Both the position numbers and the translations under genes were made by a program. A stretch of 64,000 bases of DNA from JABFRZ01 sp964631945 (lineage in GTDB: Bacteria > Planctomycetota > UBA1135 > GCA-002686595): positions 21,739 to 85,738 of the forward strand of contig CAZWAY010000018.1 of NCBI GenBank assembly GCA_964631945.1, written 5' to 3'. Below the pieces are notes generated by a model that saw only the letters and a program-made list of their open reading frames with translations, was not told the DNA's origin and searched no databases. Positions 10,991 to 22,083 of the stretch are shown piece after piece; within the stretch, counting starts at the first letter, position 1; the number at the start of each line of letters is the position of its first letter.

Positions 10991-11788
10991 CTACAGGATC
11001 AGGTGTCGTCGCGAGCGATCTCCCGCGGCGTACACCGAGACGGCCTCGTGCAGGAACCACTCCCGCAGCACGCCGTCCCAGACGAAGCGCGTCACCAGGC
11101 GCGCGGCGAGCCCCTCCTGGGTCTCGAAGCCGAGCTCGAGGTCGAGCCAGCACAGGGGCCCGGCGTCACGCGCCACCTGCTCGAGTCCGCGCCGGTGCGG
11201 CACGCAGAGCTCGTGGGTGATCCAAGGGCCGTTCGGGCGTCCGCGGAAGGCCTCGAAGGAGCGCTGCCAGCTCTCCAGCGCGCGCGCACCCAGGCCCTCC
11301 GCGTGCAGCTCGACGCGCGTCTTCTCGGGCACGAAGCGCGCGACCGCGGGTCGCTCGTAGTAGGCGCCCCAGAAGCTCCCGAGGGCCCCGAGCCAGTCCC
11401 CGTCGAGCTGCGCGGGCGGGAGCTCGAGCTCGCGCCCGAGCTCGCGCAGGACGTCCAGGTCGCCGGCGCGTCGTTCGGCGCCGCTCTCGAGATCGCCCGC
11501 GCGCAGGGCCAGGAACGCGTCGAAGTCCCCGCGTCCGTAGGCGCCGAGCAGGCGACCGACGATCTCGGCCAAGCCCTCGAGCTCGGCCTCGGAGAGCTCC
11601 GCCAACCCCGGCCGCACGCTGCCGGCGGCGAGACAGTCGAGCGCGAGATCCCTCAGCTCGCGCGAGAGCGGCGCGGGCACGAAGGCCGCGCGAGCGGAGG
11701 AGAGCCCCCAGCCCCACGTCAGGAGCGCCAGGCCGACGAGCGTGACGCCCACCAACCTCGCGCACCGTCTCGGATCACGTGCTTGCAT
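10991..11788 (-). CDS. Exported protein of unknown function
   Basis: 265 residues. A signal peptide or amino-terminal anchor (residues 12-33, LVGVTLVGLALLTWGWG, then SARAAF) is followed by a largely helical, acidic domain with a central FWGAYYERPAVARF stretch and a beta-rich end (LCWLDLELGFETQEG, LVTRFVWDGVLREW). No catalytic motif or known family is recognised. It is the first gene of the operon with the cysteine-rich protein and the Ig-like repeat protein. The divergent S9 peptidase begins 137 bases away. Confidence 0.65.
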   Translation of the reverse strand: MQARDPRRCARLVGVTLVGLALLTWGWGLSSARAAFVPAPLSRELRDLALDCLAAGSVRPGLAELSEAELEGLAEIVGRLLGAYGRGDFDAFLALRAGDLESGAERRAGDLDVLRELGRELELPPAQLDGDWLGALGSFWGAYYERPAVARFVPEKTRVELHAEGLGARALESWQRSFEAFRGRPNGPWITHELCVPHRRGLEQVARDAGPLCWLDLELGFETQEGLAARLVTRFVWDGVLREWFLHEAVSVYAAGDRSRRHLIL

Positions 11789-11925
11789 GCCTGGAAGACT
11801 CGGCGCGCACGCTTCGGGCTCGCAGGAACCCGGAAAAAGAGCGGTCCATGGCTCGCTCGCTCGGCGGGAGGCTGGCGCCGGCGGGGACGGGCGCGGAGAC
11901 TGGGCGCGAACCCCGGAGACTCCCC

Positions 11926-13890
<1,965 letters not shown>

Positions 13891-13928
13891 GGGGCTGCGC
13901 CTCGCGCGCTCGCCGCCCTCAGCACCCA

Positions 13929-16624
13929 TCAGTCGAGCGCGAACCGCTCGACGCGCCGCTCGCCGTCGAAGAGCCACAGCTCGCGCCCGTCCGCAGCGAA
14001 GAACGGCGTGCGCCGCGCCCCTGCGCGCCCGAAGGGCATGCGCCGGAGTTCTCCGCTCTCGACGTCGAGGATCCCGATCGAAGCGGCCTTCGACTCGGGC
14101 TCCTCGAGCGCGAACGCCACGCGCTGGCCGTCGAATGCGATGCCACACCACGTCCGAATGCCCGCGGGAAGCCCCAGCGAACGCACGGGCTCACCCTCGC
14201 GCGAGAAGACGTGCAGGCGTGGGCGGAAGTCGCGACCCCGAGCGAGCCATCGGGCGCCACCGCCGCGTCGTCCAGGGCTCGGAGCCACGTGCCGTCCGGA
14301 GCGCGAGTGGACGAGCGCACCACCTCCCCCGCCGCCCTGACGAGCCCGACCGACTCCATGCCGACGAACCACGTGCGGCCGGTGGCGGGCTGCTCGAGCC
14401 AGTGCCGGTGGGGCGCATGGAACGGGAACTCGAAGTCCGGGAGCCGTGTCCCGTCCGATCCGAAGTGCAGGAGGCCATGCTCATATGCGCTGTAGAAGAA
14501 GACCTCCCCCGCCGCGCTGACCCTCAACCGCGCCTGCGAATAGCCCTGGAACAGTTCCTCGACCCGGGGCCGGCAGGTGAAGGCGCGCGTCCCGTCCGGA
14601 TCGAACGCGTGCACGCAACCGGTGCGCTCGTCCATCGCGTACAGACGGTCGCGGGGCCCGATGGCCAGCTCGCTGACGATCCCGAGATGCTCGGGGTCGG
14701 GCATGGCCCCGATCGAGCGCTGCACGACGCCGGCCTCGTCCAGCGCGAGGAGCGCATGGCCGTCGTGGGTCCAGAGCGTGCCATCCGGAGCGAGCTGCAC
14801 GTCCCGGTTCGGGAAGGCTCGCCCATCCGCGAAGCGTGGACGGAACCTGCCTGTGACGCGGCCGCCGCGATCCATGCGCACGACCGGGTGCTCGTCGTCC
14901 GGTTCGTGAACGATCGTCCCTCCGTCGCGATCGGGACGGATGCCGAGCAAGCGGCGCGGCTTGCGGCCCCAGGCCTGCTCGAGCTCGACGAGCTCCTCGA
15001 ACCGGCCGCCCTTCGAGAAGAGCTGCACGAGGTCGCGGGATCCACCCAGCACGGCCAGACGTCCGTCGCTCGTGAGCGTCACGGTCTCGAGATCCCAGAG
15101 GCCGGGCCGCTCGTCGCTCCCGAGCGCCCAGCGCGGCTTCCCGTCCCGTCCGAACGCCGCCAGCTCGTAGGTCTGGTGCCCGTGCCGAGGGACCCTCTTG
15201 CCGGCGACCACGAAGCCTCCGTCCCCCGTGCCCACCACCGACGCGACCTCGGGCGCATCGAAACCCTCGATCGAAGTGGTGCTCCCGGACGCGGCGTCGA
15301 GCCACCAGGCGGCGCTCCGGCGACACAGGATCCAACGCTCGCCGTCGATCCAGGCGAGTCGAACGGCCCTCGGCTCGTCGGCCGCGGGTCGCGGCAGCGC
15401 GACGATAGCGAGCTGCTGACCTTCCGATGTCACCAGCACGAAGTCGCTGCCCTCCGCGTTGGCGCAGATCGCGCCCAGACGGCCGAGACCATCGAAGGCG
15501 AAGGCCGCCACGTCGTGGATCGCGGAGGGCGCGGGATCCTCGCCGAGCGCGATCGTGCCGAGGTGCGCGAGTTCCAGCTCGACCTCGGCTTGGCGTGTCT
15601 CGGGGCCGTGGACCGCGCGCGGAGGCTCGTAGGCCGCGCGTGCGACCTCGCGCACCTCCACCTTGTTGGCCGAGCCTGCGCGGTTGACCGAGCCTGCGCG
15701 CCGCGCCTCGAAGGTGACGCGCTCGTCCGTGGCGACGCGGCGCAGCGTGAAGCGGCCCGCGGCCTCGACCGTGATCGCGCCGAGCTCGTCCACCTCCTTC
15801 CGGAGTCGCTCGGCCGCCATCGCGCCGTGCAGCGAGTAGTCCGTCGGCCAGTCGAGGCGCCAGCGCAGCTCGCCATCGGACTCGTGCAGCGTGTACACGG
15901 CTCCCTGGTCGGGATGGTCCAACCACATCCAGCGCAGGAGCGTGAGCCCCGTCCCCGGCAGAGCATGGATCTCGGCGATCCATGCCAAGTGATCGTCCTC
16001 GCCAGCTTCCTCCCAGGGGCTCAACTCCGGACCGAGCGCGCCGTCCGAGAGAGAGTAGGTCCACCAGCGCTCGCGCTTCTCCCACTGTCCCCGCAAGCGC
16101 ACGACGAGCCGATCGTCGTCGCGATCGACGAAGAGGCCGGCGACCGTCGGCTCGGCTCGGCTGAAGCAATCCTCCACGCCCGAGCGCGCCCTTCGATCCT
16201 CGACGCGCGCCGTACCCTCCGCATCGAGCACGAGGATTGTCAGCGAGTCGCCAGCTCCCCCGCGCGGCCCCGCGCCGTAGGCGTAGCCCGCCACGAGGCC
16301 GTCGTCGCCGACCACTGCTTCTTGAAGCGTCCACGGACGCGCCCCGGACCAGAGCTCCTGTCCGTCACGCGTGAAGCGGTAGCGTCCTTCTCCGCCGCCA
16401 TCGGGCCGGCTCGGATCCACGAACAGCGCGTACTCGCCCGAAGGCGAAGCGTAGGTCTGCGGATCGAGCCAGAAGGGCATCATCAGGCCACCACCGCCGC
16501 TCGAGCCCTCGAGCCCTGCCCGCGCAGCCCAGACCCAGAGGATCGCCACCGCGAGGAGCACGCTGAGCACCGTGAGCACGGACAGCGCCGGGCCGACCCA
16601 CCACTTCCTCCGGTGCTCTCTCAT
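13929..16624 (-). CDS. Membrane-anchored beta-propeller protein, frameshifted near its end
   Basis: ATG at 16624 (GAGGGAAC just upstream) begins MREHRRKWW and a transmembrane segment (SVLTVLSVLLAVAILWVW). An NHL/WD40-like propeller of about 850 residues follows. At about 14240 the reading frame changes: the first frame degenerates after VAPDGSLGV into a Ser/Arg-rich tail ending at 13919, whereas the adjacent frame continues the propeller pattern (RDFRPRLHVFSREG, then ILDVESGELR, ELWLFDGERRVERFALD) to a stop at 13929. One inserted base would restore a protein of about 898 residues. Either the read has a missing base or the gene carries a late frameshift. No catalytic domain is seen. Confidence 0.7.
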
Positions 16625-16789
16625 GTTCCCTCTTCGCCTATCGATCCCGGTGCAACTCCGATCGGACACGAACGCCACGCGAGGCTGCATCCCTGGTGGC
16701 CGGGCCGCAGCCGGCATCGATCGTCGATCAGGCGGGCAGCCGTAGGTTCATCATCGGCTCGATTCTCCGGACTCGGCCACCAACGTATC

Positions 16790-17137
16790 ATGGACACTCG
16801 CATGCGAGCCTTCCGTCGAGCCGATCCCGAGACCGAGAAGCGCTGGTTGGATCAGGTCCGGACCATCGCGACGCGCGCGCTCGCCCCATACCCGGTCGAC
16901 CTGTACCTCTTCGGTTCGCGCGCTCGGGGCGACGCGAAGGAGGCCAGCGACATCGATCTGGCCCTCGATCCGAAGGGCGAACTGCCCCTCGGCGTCCTGG
17001 CGCATCTCGACGAACAATTCGAGGAGAGCACGGTCCCCGTGAGGGTGGACGTGGTGGACCTGCGGAGCGCGGGCGAGCCCCTGCGCACCAAGGCCCTGCG
17101 GGAGGGGATTCGATGGATCGATTCCAAGAACGGCTAG
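16790..17137 (+). CDS. MNT-type nucleotidyltransferase antitoxin (MntA-like)
   Basis: 115 residues. It has the minimal nucleotidyltransferase signature GS-x10-D-x-D (G42, S43, D54, D56 within FGSRARGDAKEASDIDLAL), the size of MNT antitoxins, and the family carboxyl pattern (VPVRVDVVDL). In HEPN/MNT toxin-antitoxin pairs this enzyme adenylylates and thereby silences the HEPN ribonuclease. The downstream HEPN-like frame overlaps its end by 25 bases, as in intact pairs. A second ATG at 16802 is also possible; neither has a clear ribosome site. Confidence 0.8.
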   Translation: MDTRMRAFRRADPETEKRWLDQVRTIATRALAPYPVDLYLFGSRARGDAKEASDIDLALDPKGELPLGVLAHLDEQFEESTVPVRVDVVDLRSAGEPLRTKALREGIRWIDSKNG

Positions 17138-17289
17138 ACCAGGCAAGCAAGGCGCTCGCGGCCCTGAAGGAACTCGCGGTCCTGCATCGGCCTTCGGTCG
17201 TGCAGCGCGATGCGCTGCTCCTGCGCTCCCGGATCCCGGCCCATGCGCACCTGCTCGAGGCCTGGTTGCGGGGCCTGAAGCGGACCTGA
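17113..17289 (+). pseudogene. Truncated HEPN toxin partner of the MNT gene
   Basis: 58 residues beginning at ATG 17113 with GGAGGGG at 17101-17107. The first ~38 residues (DRFQERLDQASKALAALKEL, PSVVQRDALL) match the amino end of HI0074-like HEPN proteins, which usually run to about 130-145 residues. The frame ends soon after and lacks the R-x4-6-H ribonuclease motif that lies in the missing carboxyl half. After the stop, 59 bases lead directly to yceH. I infer a toxin remnant beside a still intact antitoxin; a very short functional protein cannot be excluded. Confidence 0.6.
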
Positions 17290-17348
17290 TCCGTTCGGGG
17301 ACTCGCTGCGCTGGCCTGGTAGATTGTCGCGCCCGACCCCACCGCCCC

Positions 17349-18047
17349 ATGCCCGCCCTCGCCCTCGACGCCATCGAAGCCCGCATCCTCGGGGTGCTGA
17401 TCGAGAAGGAGACCACCACCCCCGAGCAGTACCCGCTGTCGCTCAACGCGCTGGTGTCGGGCTGCAACCAGAAGTCGAACCGCGACCCGGTGCTGGAGCT
17501 GGCGAGCGCGGAGGTCGCGGCCGGGGTCGAGCGGCTGCGGCGCAAGTCGATGGTCGGGGCCGCGCACGCCAGCGGCTCGCGCACCGAGCGCTACAAGCAC
17601 GCGGCCGGCACGATCTGGGAGCTCACGCCGGGGGAGCTGGCGGTGATGGCCGAGCTGCTGTTGCGCGGGGCGCAGATGCCGGGCGAGCTGCGCTCGCGCG
17701 CGGACCGCATGAGCCGCTTGGAGACACTGGAGGCGCTGGTCGCAACGCTCGAGGGCCTGCGCGGCAAGGGCTTCGTGCGCCGGCTCGAACCGCTGCCGGG
17801 GGCGCGCGCGCCGCAGTGGGAGCAGATCGTGGCCGAACAAGGCGCGGGACGGCCGGCGGCGTCGGCCGAGGGCGCGCCGGCGCGCACGCCGCTCGCGGAG
17901 GGCGCCAGGCCGATCCCGCGTCCGCCCGCGGACCCCGTGGCGGAGTCGCCCGGCCCGGCCCGCGCCGGCCCGCTCGAAACGAGGGTGGCCGCGCTCGAGG
18001 CCGAGGTCGCGCGCCTCGGCCGGCTCTACGAAGACCTGGCGCGCTGA
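17349..18047 (+). CDS. yceH: YceH-family protein (DUF480)
   Basis: 232 residues. The family signature is clear: LDAIEARILGVLIEKETTTPEQYPLSLNALVSGCNQKSNRDPV and VERLRRKSM are the winged-helix strands of YceH. The family has two winged-helix domains (here ~1-90 and ~95-165) and no established biochemical role. The rest is a proline/alanine-rich linker and a final helix (LETRVAALEAEVARLGRLYEDL) that looks like a short coiled coil. The next gene begins 9 bases on, so YceH may be the first gene of the TRAP operon by position only. Confidence 0.85.
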   Translation: MPALALDAIEARILGVLIEKETTTPEQYPLSLNALVSGCNQKSNRDPVLELASAEVAAGVERLRRKSMVGAAHASGSRTERYKHAAGTIWELTPGELAVMAELLLRGAQMPGELRSRADRMSRLETLEALVATLEGLRGKGFVRRLEPLPGARAPQWEQIVAEQGAGRPAASAEGAPARTPLAEGARPIPRPPADPVAESPGPARAGPLETRVAALEAEVARLGRLYEDLAR

Positions 18048-18055
18048 CCGACTCG

Positions 18056-18976
18056 ATGCGCGTCTCCCCGGGTCCCGCCGCCGGCTCGCTGCTGGTCCTG
18101 CTGCTCGCCAGCGCCTGCTCGGTGCGGCGCCTGGCGGTGGGCGGACTGTCCGAAGCGCTGGCCGGATCCGCGGCGACCTTCGCGCGCGAGGACGACCCCG
18201 AGCTCGTGCGCGACGCGCTGCCCTTCGCGCTGAAGAGCATGGAGGCCGTGCTGTTCGAGAGCCCGCGCAACGAGCGCCTGCTGGCGGCGGCGAGTTCGGC
18301 CTTCGGGTTGTACGCCTACGCCTTCGTGCAGCTCGACGCCGAGGCCGTGGAGAGCAGCGACTACGCGCGCTCCGAGCAGCTGAAGGCGCGCGCCCGCGCG
18401 CTCTTCCTGCGCGCGCGCGACTTCGCGCTGCGGGCGCTCGAGCTGCGCCACGCCGGGATCGGGGCCGAGCTCCGCACGGCACCGACCCGGGCCGCGGCGC
18501 GTCTGGTGCGCACGGATGTCGAGTTCGCCTACCTGGCCGGCGGCACCTGGGGCCTGGCGATCGCGCTCGGCAAGGACGACCCGGCGCTGCTGGCCGACCT
18601 CGAGGCCGTGCGCGCGCTGCTGGGCCGCGCGCTCGCGCTGGACGAGACCTACGGACGCGGGGCCCTGCACGAGGCCATGATCTCGATCGAGGCCCTGCCG
18701 CGCGCCATGGGTGGCTCGCCCGAGGCCGCGCGCGCGCACTATCGGCGCGCGCTGGAGCTTTCCGGCGGACGGCGCGCGAGTCTGCCGCTGAAGCTGGCCG
18801 AGAACGTCTCGGTCCCGGCCCAGGATCGGGCCGAGTTCGAAGCCCTGCTGCACGACGCCCTGGCGGTGGCCCTGGACGCCGCGCCCGAGCTGCGCCTCTC
18901 GAATCGCATCGCCCAGCAACGTGCCCGCCAACTCCTCGCGACGATCGATGAGCTCTTCCTACCCCCTCTGGAATAG
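18056..18976 (+). CDS. tatT: TRAP transporter TatT-like lipoprotein
   Basis: 306 residues with a lipoprotein signal (SLLVLLLASACS). The mature part is helical and resembles the T-component (TatT) family of tetratricopeptide-like lipoproteins that associate with TRAP receptors: LVRDALPFALKSMEAVL, SSAFGLYAYAFVQ, YLAGGTWGLAIALGKDDPALLADL, YGRGALHEAMISIEALPRAMGGS. Its 3' end overlaps the DctP gene by 29 bases, and a fused DctQM gene follows, which supports the call. TatT proteins are thought to help the periplasmic substrate receptor; the substrate cannot be told from the sequence. Confidence 0.82.
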   Translation: MRVSPGPAAGSLLVLLLASACSVRRLAVGGLSEALAGSAATFAREDDPELVRDALPFALKSMEAVLFESPRNERLLAAASSAFGLYAYAFVQLDAEAVESSDYARSEQLKARARALFLRARDFALRALELRHAGIGAELRTAPTRAAARLVRTDVEFAYLAGGTWGLAIALGKDDPALLADLEAVRALLGRALALDETYGRGALHEAMISIEALPRAMGGSPEAARAHYRRALELSGGRRASLPLKLAENVSVPAQDRAEFEALLHDALAVALDAAPELRLSNRIAQQRARQLLATIDELFLPPLE

Positions 18977-19967
18977 AGCGTTGCGCGTGGGCGTGGCTGC
19001 ACTCGCCCTGGCCATCCCCGCCGCGCGCGTCCACGCCCAGACCCTGAAGCTCGCGACGCTCGTGCCCGAGGGCTCGCTGTGGGACAAGTCGGAGCGCGAG
19101 CTCGGCGCCGCGATCCAGGCCGCCACCGCGGGCCGCGTCAAGTTCCAGATCTACCCGGGCGGCGTGGCCGGCGACGAGCCCGACCTGTGGCGCAAGCTGC
19201 GCATCGGCCAGCTCCAGGCCGTGCTGTTCTCGGCCCCGGGGCTGGGCGACATCGATCCGGCCTTCACCCTGTTCCAGGTGCCGCTGTTGTTCGAGACCGA
19301 CGACGAGGTCGCCTACGTGCTCGAACGCATGCGGCCGGAGCTCGAGCAGCGCCTGGACCAGAAGGGTCTGGTGCTCTTGCACTGGAGCAGCGTCGGCTGG
19401 CTGCGCATCTTCGCCTCCAAGCCGGTCGCGAACTACGACGACTTCAAGCGCCAGAAGCAGTTCGTGTGGGGCAGCGAGGGACGCCTCGCGAGCTGGTACC
19501 AGGAGCTCGGCCTGCAACCCGTGTCGCTGGCGGCCACCGACGTCCTGACCGGGCTGCAGACGGGCCTGATCGAGGCCCTGCCGGTGACTCCGCTCGCCGC
19601 GCTCTCGCTGCAGTGGTTCCGCTCGGCGCCGTACATGCTCGACCAGCGCTTCGCGCCGCTGCTCGGGGCGCTGGTGGTCTCGAAGGGCACCTGGAACAAG
19701 GTCGAGGCCGCCGACCGCGAGGCGATCCTGGCCCTGGCGCGCGCGACCGAGAAGCGCCTGTTCGAGGAGGTACCGAAGCGCGAGGAGGAGGCCCTGCTCG
19801 AGATGCAGAAGCGCGGCCTGGTGGTCGCGAAGGAGCCCGCCGGCGACGCCGCCAAGTGGCTGGCGCTCGGGCAGGAGTTCCAGACGCGCTTCCGCACGCA
19901 CACCGTGCCGCCCGAGATCTTCGATCGAGCCACGAAGCTGCTCCAGGAGCAACGCGCGGGCCGCTAG
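18948..19967 (+). CDS. dctP: TRAP transporter periplasmic solute receptor (DctP family)
   Basis: 339 residues. The signal peptide (ALRVGVAALALAIPAARVHAQ) is followed by a DctP-type receptor: TLKLATLVPEGSLWDK at the start of lobe 1, KFQIYPGG, then WGSEGRLASWYQELGLQPVSL, GLQTGLIEALPVTPLAAL and ALVVSKGTWNKV. The receptor captures an organic anion or similar ligand and hands it to the membrane part. Start ATG 18948 lies inside tatT. Family members of this subtype occur with TatT and a fused DctQM as here. Confidence 0.9.
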   Translation: MSSSYPLWNRALRVGVAALALAIPAARVHAQTLKLATLVPEGSLWDKSERELGAAIQAATAGRVKFQIYPGGVAGDEPDLWRKLRIGQLQAVLFSAPGLGDIDPAFTLFQVPLLFETDDEVAYVLERMRPELEQRLDQKGLVLLHWSSVGWLRIFASKPVANYDDFKRQKQFVWGSEGRLASWYQELGLQPVSLAATDVLTGLQTGLIEALPVTPLAALSLQWFRSAPYMLDQRFAPLLGALVVSKGTWNKVEAADREAILALARATEKRLFEEVPKREEEALLEMQKRGLVVAKEPAGDAAKWLALGQEFQTRFRTHTVPPEIFDRATKLLQEQRAGR

Positions 19968-19994
19968 CGCCCGCGACCGCCGCGAGGACGTGTC

Positions 19995-21785
19995 CTGAAA
20001 CGCGCACTCGCCCTGCTCGAGGACGGCCTCGTCGCGCTGCTCCTGCTCGCGCTGGTGGCCCTGCCGATGAGCGCCTTCCTGGGCCGGCTCGTGCTCGGGA
20101 CCTCCTCGGCCGCCGCCATCCCGCTGGCGCAGCACGCCAACCTGCTGCTGGCCTTCGCGGGCGCCTCGCTGGCGGCGCGCGAGAAGAAGCTCCTGCGCAT
20201 CGGCGGAGCCGAACTGCTCGAGCGCGTGCCCATCCTGCGCCGGCTGATGCCGCTCGCCAGCGTGGTCGCGTGCGCCACCACCGCGCTGCTCGCGCGCGCG
20301 GCGCTCGAGCTGGTCACGCTCGAGCGCGAGCTCCCCTCGGACATCGCGGGGCTGTTCCCGCTGTGGCCGCTCCTGATCGTGCTGCCGCTGGCGTTCCTGG
20401 CGATCGGGCTGCGCCTGGCGCTGGCGCCGGAGCTCACCCTCGGCTGGCGCATCGCGGCCCTCGTCGCCCTGGGCGCGGGCGCGGCGGCGGGCGGCGGGCC
20501 GCTGCTCGGGCTACCGGCCTGGCCGGCCCTGGTGCTCGTGCTCACGGCCGCCTTCCTGGGCGCGCCGCTGTACGTGCCGCTGGCGGGCTCGGCGCTGTTC
20601 CTGTTCCTGGCCCAGGGCAGTCCGGGCGATCCCTATCCGGGCGCGGCCGTGCCGGTCGAGATGTTGCAGCTCGCGACCTCGCCGTTCTTGCCGGCGATCC
20701 CGCTCTTCACGCTGACCGGGATGCTCCTGACCGAGGGCGCGGCGCGCCGGCTGCTGGCGGTCTTCCGCGCCTTCTTCGGCTGGCTGCCGGGCGGCACGGC
20801 GGTCGTGTGCACGCTCTTGTGCGCCTTCTTCTCGATCTTCACGGGCGGCTCGGGCGTCACGATCCTGGCCCTGGGCGGACTGCTCTACCAGGCGCTGCGC
20901 GCCGACGGCTACCGCGAGGACTTCGCGCTGGGGCTCGTGACGGGTTCGTCCGCGCTCGGCATCCTGCTGCCGCCGGCGCTGCCCTTGATCCTGTTCGGGA
21001 TCGCGGCGCAGATCCCGATCGAGCAGCTCTTCCGCGGCGGGATCCTGCCCGGGGTGCTGTTGATCGGACTGGTGGCGCTGTCCGGGATCCGCGCCGGCGC
21101 GCGTGCGCGGGTGCCGCTCACGCCCTTCCGCCTGGAGCCGGCGCTGGCGGCGGTGTGGCACGCGAAGTTCGAGCTCGCCCTGCCGTTCTGGACGCTCGGG
21201 CTCCTGTTCAGCGGCACGGCGACGCTGCTCGAGGCCGCGGCCGGCACCGCCGTGTATGCCCTGGTCGTGCAGGTGTTCGTGCAGCGCGAGCTCCGCCTGC
21301 GCGACCTGCCGCGCGTCCTGCGCGAGTGCGGCGCGCTGATCGGCGGCGTGCTGATCCTGCTGTGCGCGGCCAAGGGGCTGTCGAGCTACTTCGTGGACGC
21401 CGAGGTCCCGACGCGCGTGCTGGGCTTCGTGCAGACGCACGTCGAGTCGCGCTGGGTGTTCCTGCTGGCGCTGAACGGCTTCCTGCTGGTGGTCGGGTGC
21501 TTCCTCGACATCTATTCGGCCACCTTCGTGATCGTGCCGCTCTTGCTCGAGCTCGGTCGCGCCTACGGCCTCGATCCCGTGCACCTCGGGATCCTCTTCA
21601 TCGCCAACCTGGAGCTCGGCTACCTGACCCCGCCGGTCGGGTTGAACCTGTTCCTGGCCTCGTACCGCTTCGAGAAACCGCTGCTCGTGGTGGCGCGCGC
21701 CGTGCTGCCGCTGGTGCTGATCCTCGCGTTCGGGGTGCTCCTGATCACGTACGTACCGTGGTTGACCACGGCCCTGTCGCGCTAG
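19995..21785 (+). CDS. Fused TRAP transporter permease (DctQ-DctM)
   Basis: About 596 residues. Residues ~1-170 form the small DctQ part (four membrane helices) and the rest the large DctM part with about 12 helices; GILLPPALPLILFGI and YLTPPVGLNLFLAS are the paired DctM hairpins. The only ATG/GTG starts in this frame are at 20055 or later and would cut off the first DctQ helix; the earlier CTG at 19995, seven bases after GAGG, restores KRALALLEDGLVALLLLAL, a typical DctQ amino end. I therefore placed the start there with moderate confidence. It is driven by the sodium gradient in known members and works with the DctP receptor just upstream. Confidence 0.85.
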   Translation: MKRALALLEDGLVALLLLALVALPMSAFLGRLVLGTSSAAAIPLAQHANLLLAFAGASLAAREKKLLRIGGAELLERVPILRRLMPLASVVACATTALLARAALELVTLERELPSDIAGLFPLWPLLIVLPLAFLAIGLRLALAPELTLGWRIAALVALGAGAAAGGGPLLGLPAWPALVLVLTAAFLGAPLYVPLAGSALFLFLAQGSPGDPYPGAAVPVEMLQLATSPFLPAIPLFTLTGMLLTEGAARRLLAVFRAFFGWLPGGTAVVCTLLCAFFSIFTGGSGVTILALGGLLYQALRADGYREDFALGLVTGSSALGILLPPALPLILFGIAAQIPIEQLFRGGILPGVLLIGLVALSGIRAGARARVPLTPFRLEPALAAVWHAKFELALPFWTLGLLFSGTATLLEAAAGTAVYALVVQVFVQRELRLRDLPRVLRECGALIGGVLILLCAAKGLSSYFVDAEVPTRVLGFVQTHVESRWVFLLALNGFLLVVGCFLDIYSATFVIVPLLLELGRAYGLDPVHLGILFIANLELGYLTPPVGLNLFLASYRFEKPLLVVARAVLPLVLILAFGVLLITYVPWLTTALSR

Positions 21786-22083
21786 ACGTGGCGCGGGCTC
21801 GAGGGGTTCGGTCGAGAGCGAGAGTGGCCGCTTCCAGCCCGGCCGCTCGCCCGAGGACGGGGAGAGGGCCGCTCCGCGCGCGAGGCGGGAGCGAAATCGT
21901 CCTCGTGGCTCGAGTCGGCCGGACTGGTCGCGGTTGGGAAGAGAAAGGTCTCCAGCAGGCTCCTCGAAGGAACGTGCCCAGGGCCGGGCCCCGGGCGAGG
22001 AGTGCATCCGCTGATGCCAGGAGCGCGGCCACGCGGGCGCGCACGCTCGCTCCCGGTTTTCTCGGAAGAGTTCCCGGACCCAC
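21786..22083. other. Gene-free gap between convergent TRAP and SRPBCC genes
   Basis: 298 bases without a credible frame on either strand. It is GC-rich with short palindromic runs such as GGGCCGGGCCCCGGGC near 21993, but no clear terminator with a T-run. A read-through frame on the minus strand is Ser/Arg/Pro-rich and not protein-like. Confidence 0.5.

Noticed and set aside
16788..20135. 1115-residue minus-strand frame over the TRAP operon
   Set aside because: Shadow; TatT, DctP and DctQM on the plus strand are clear family members.
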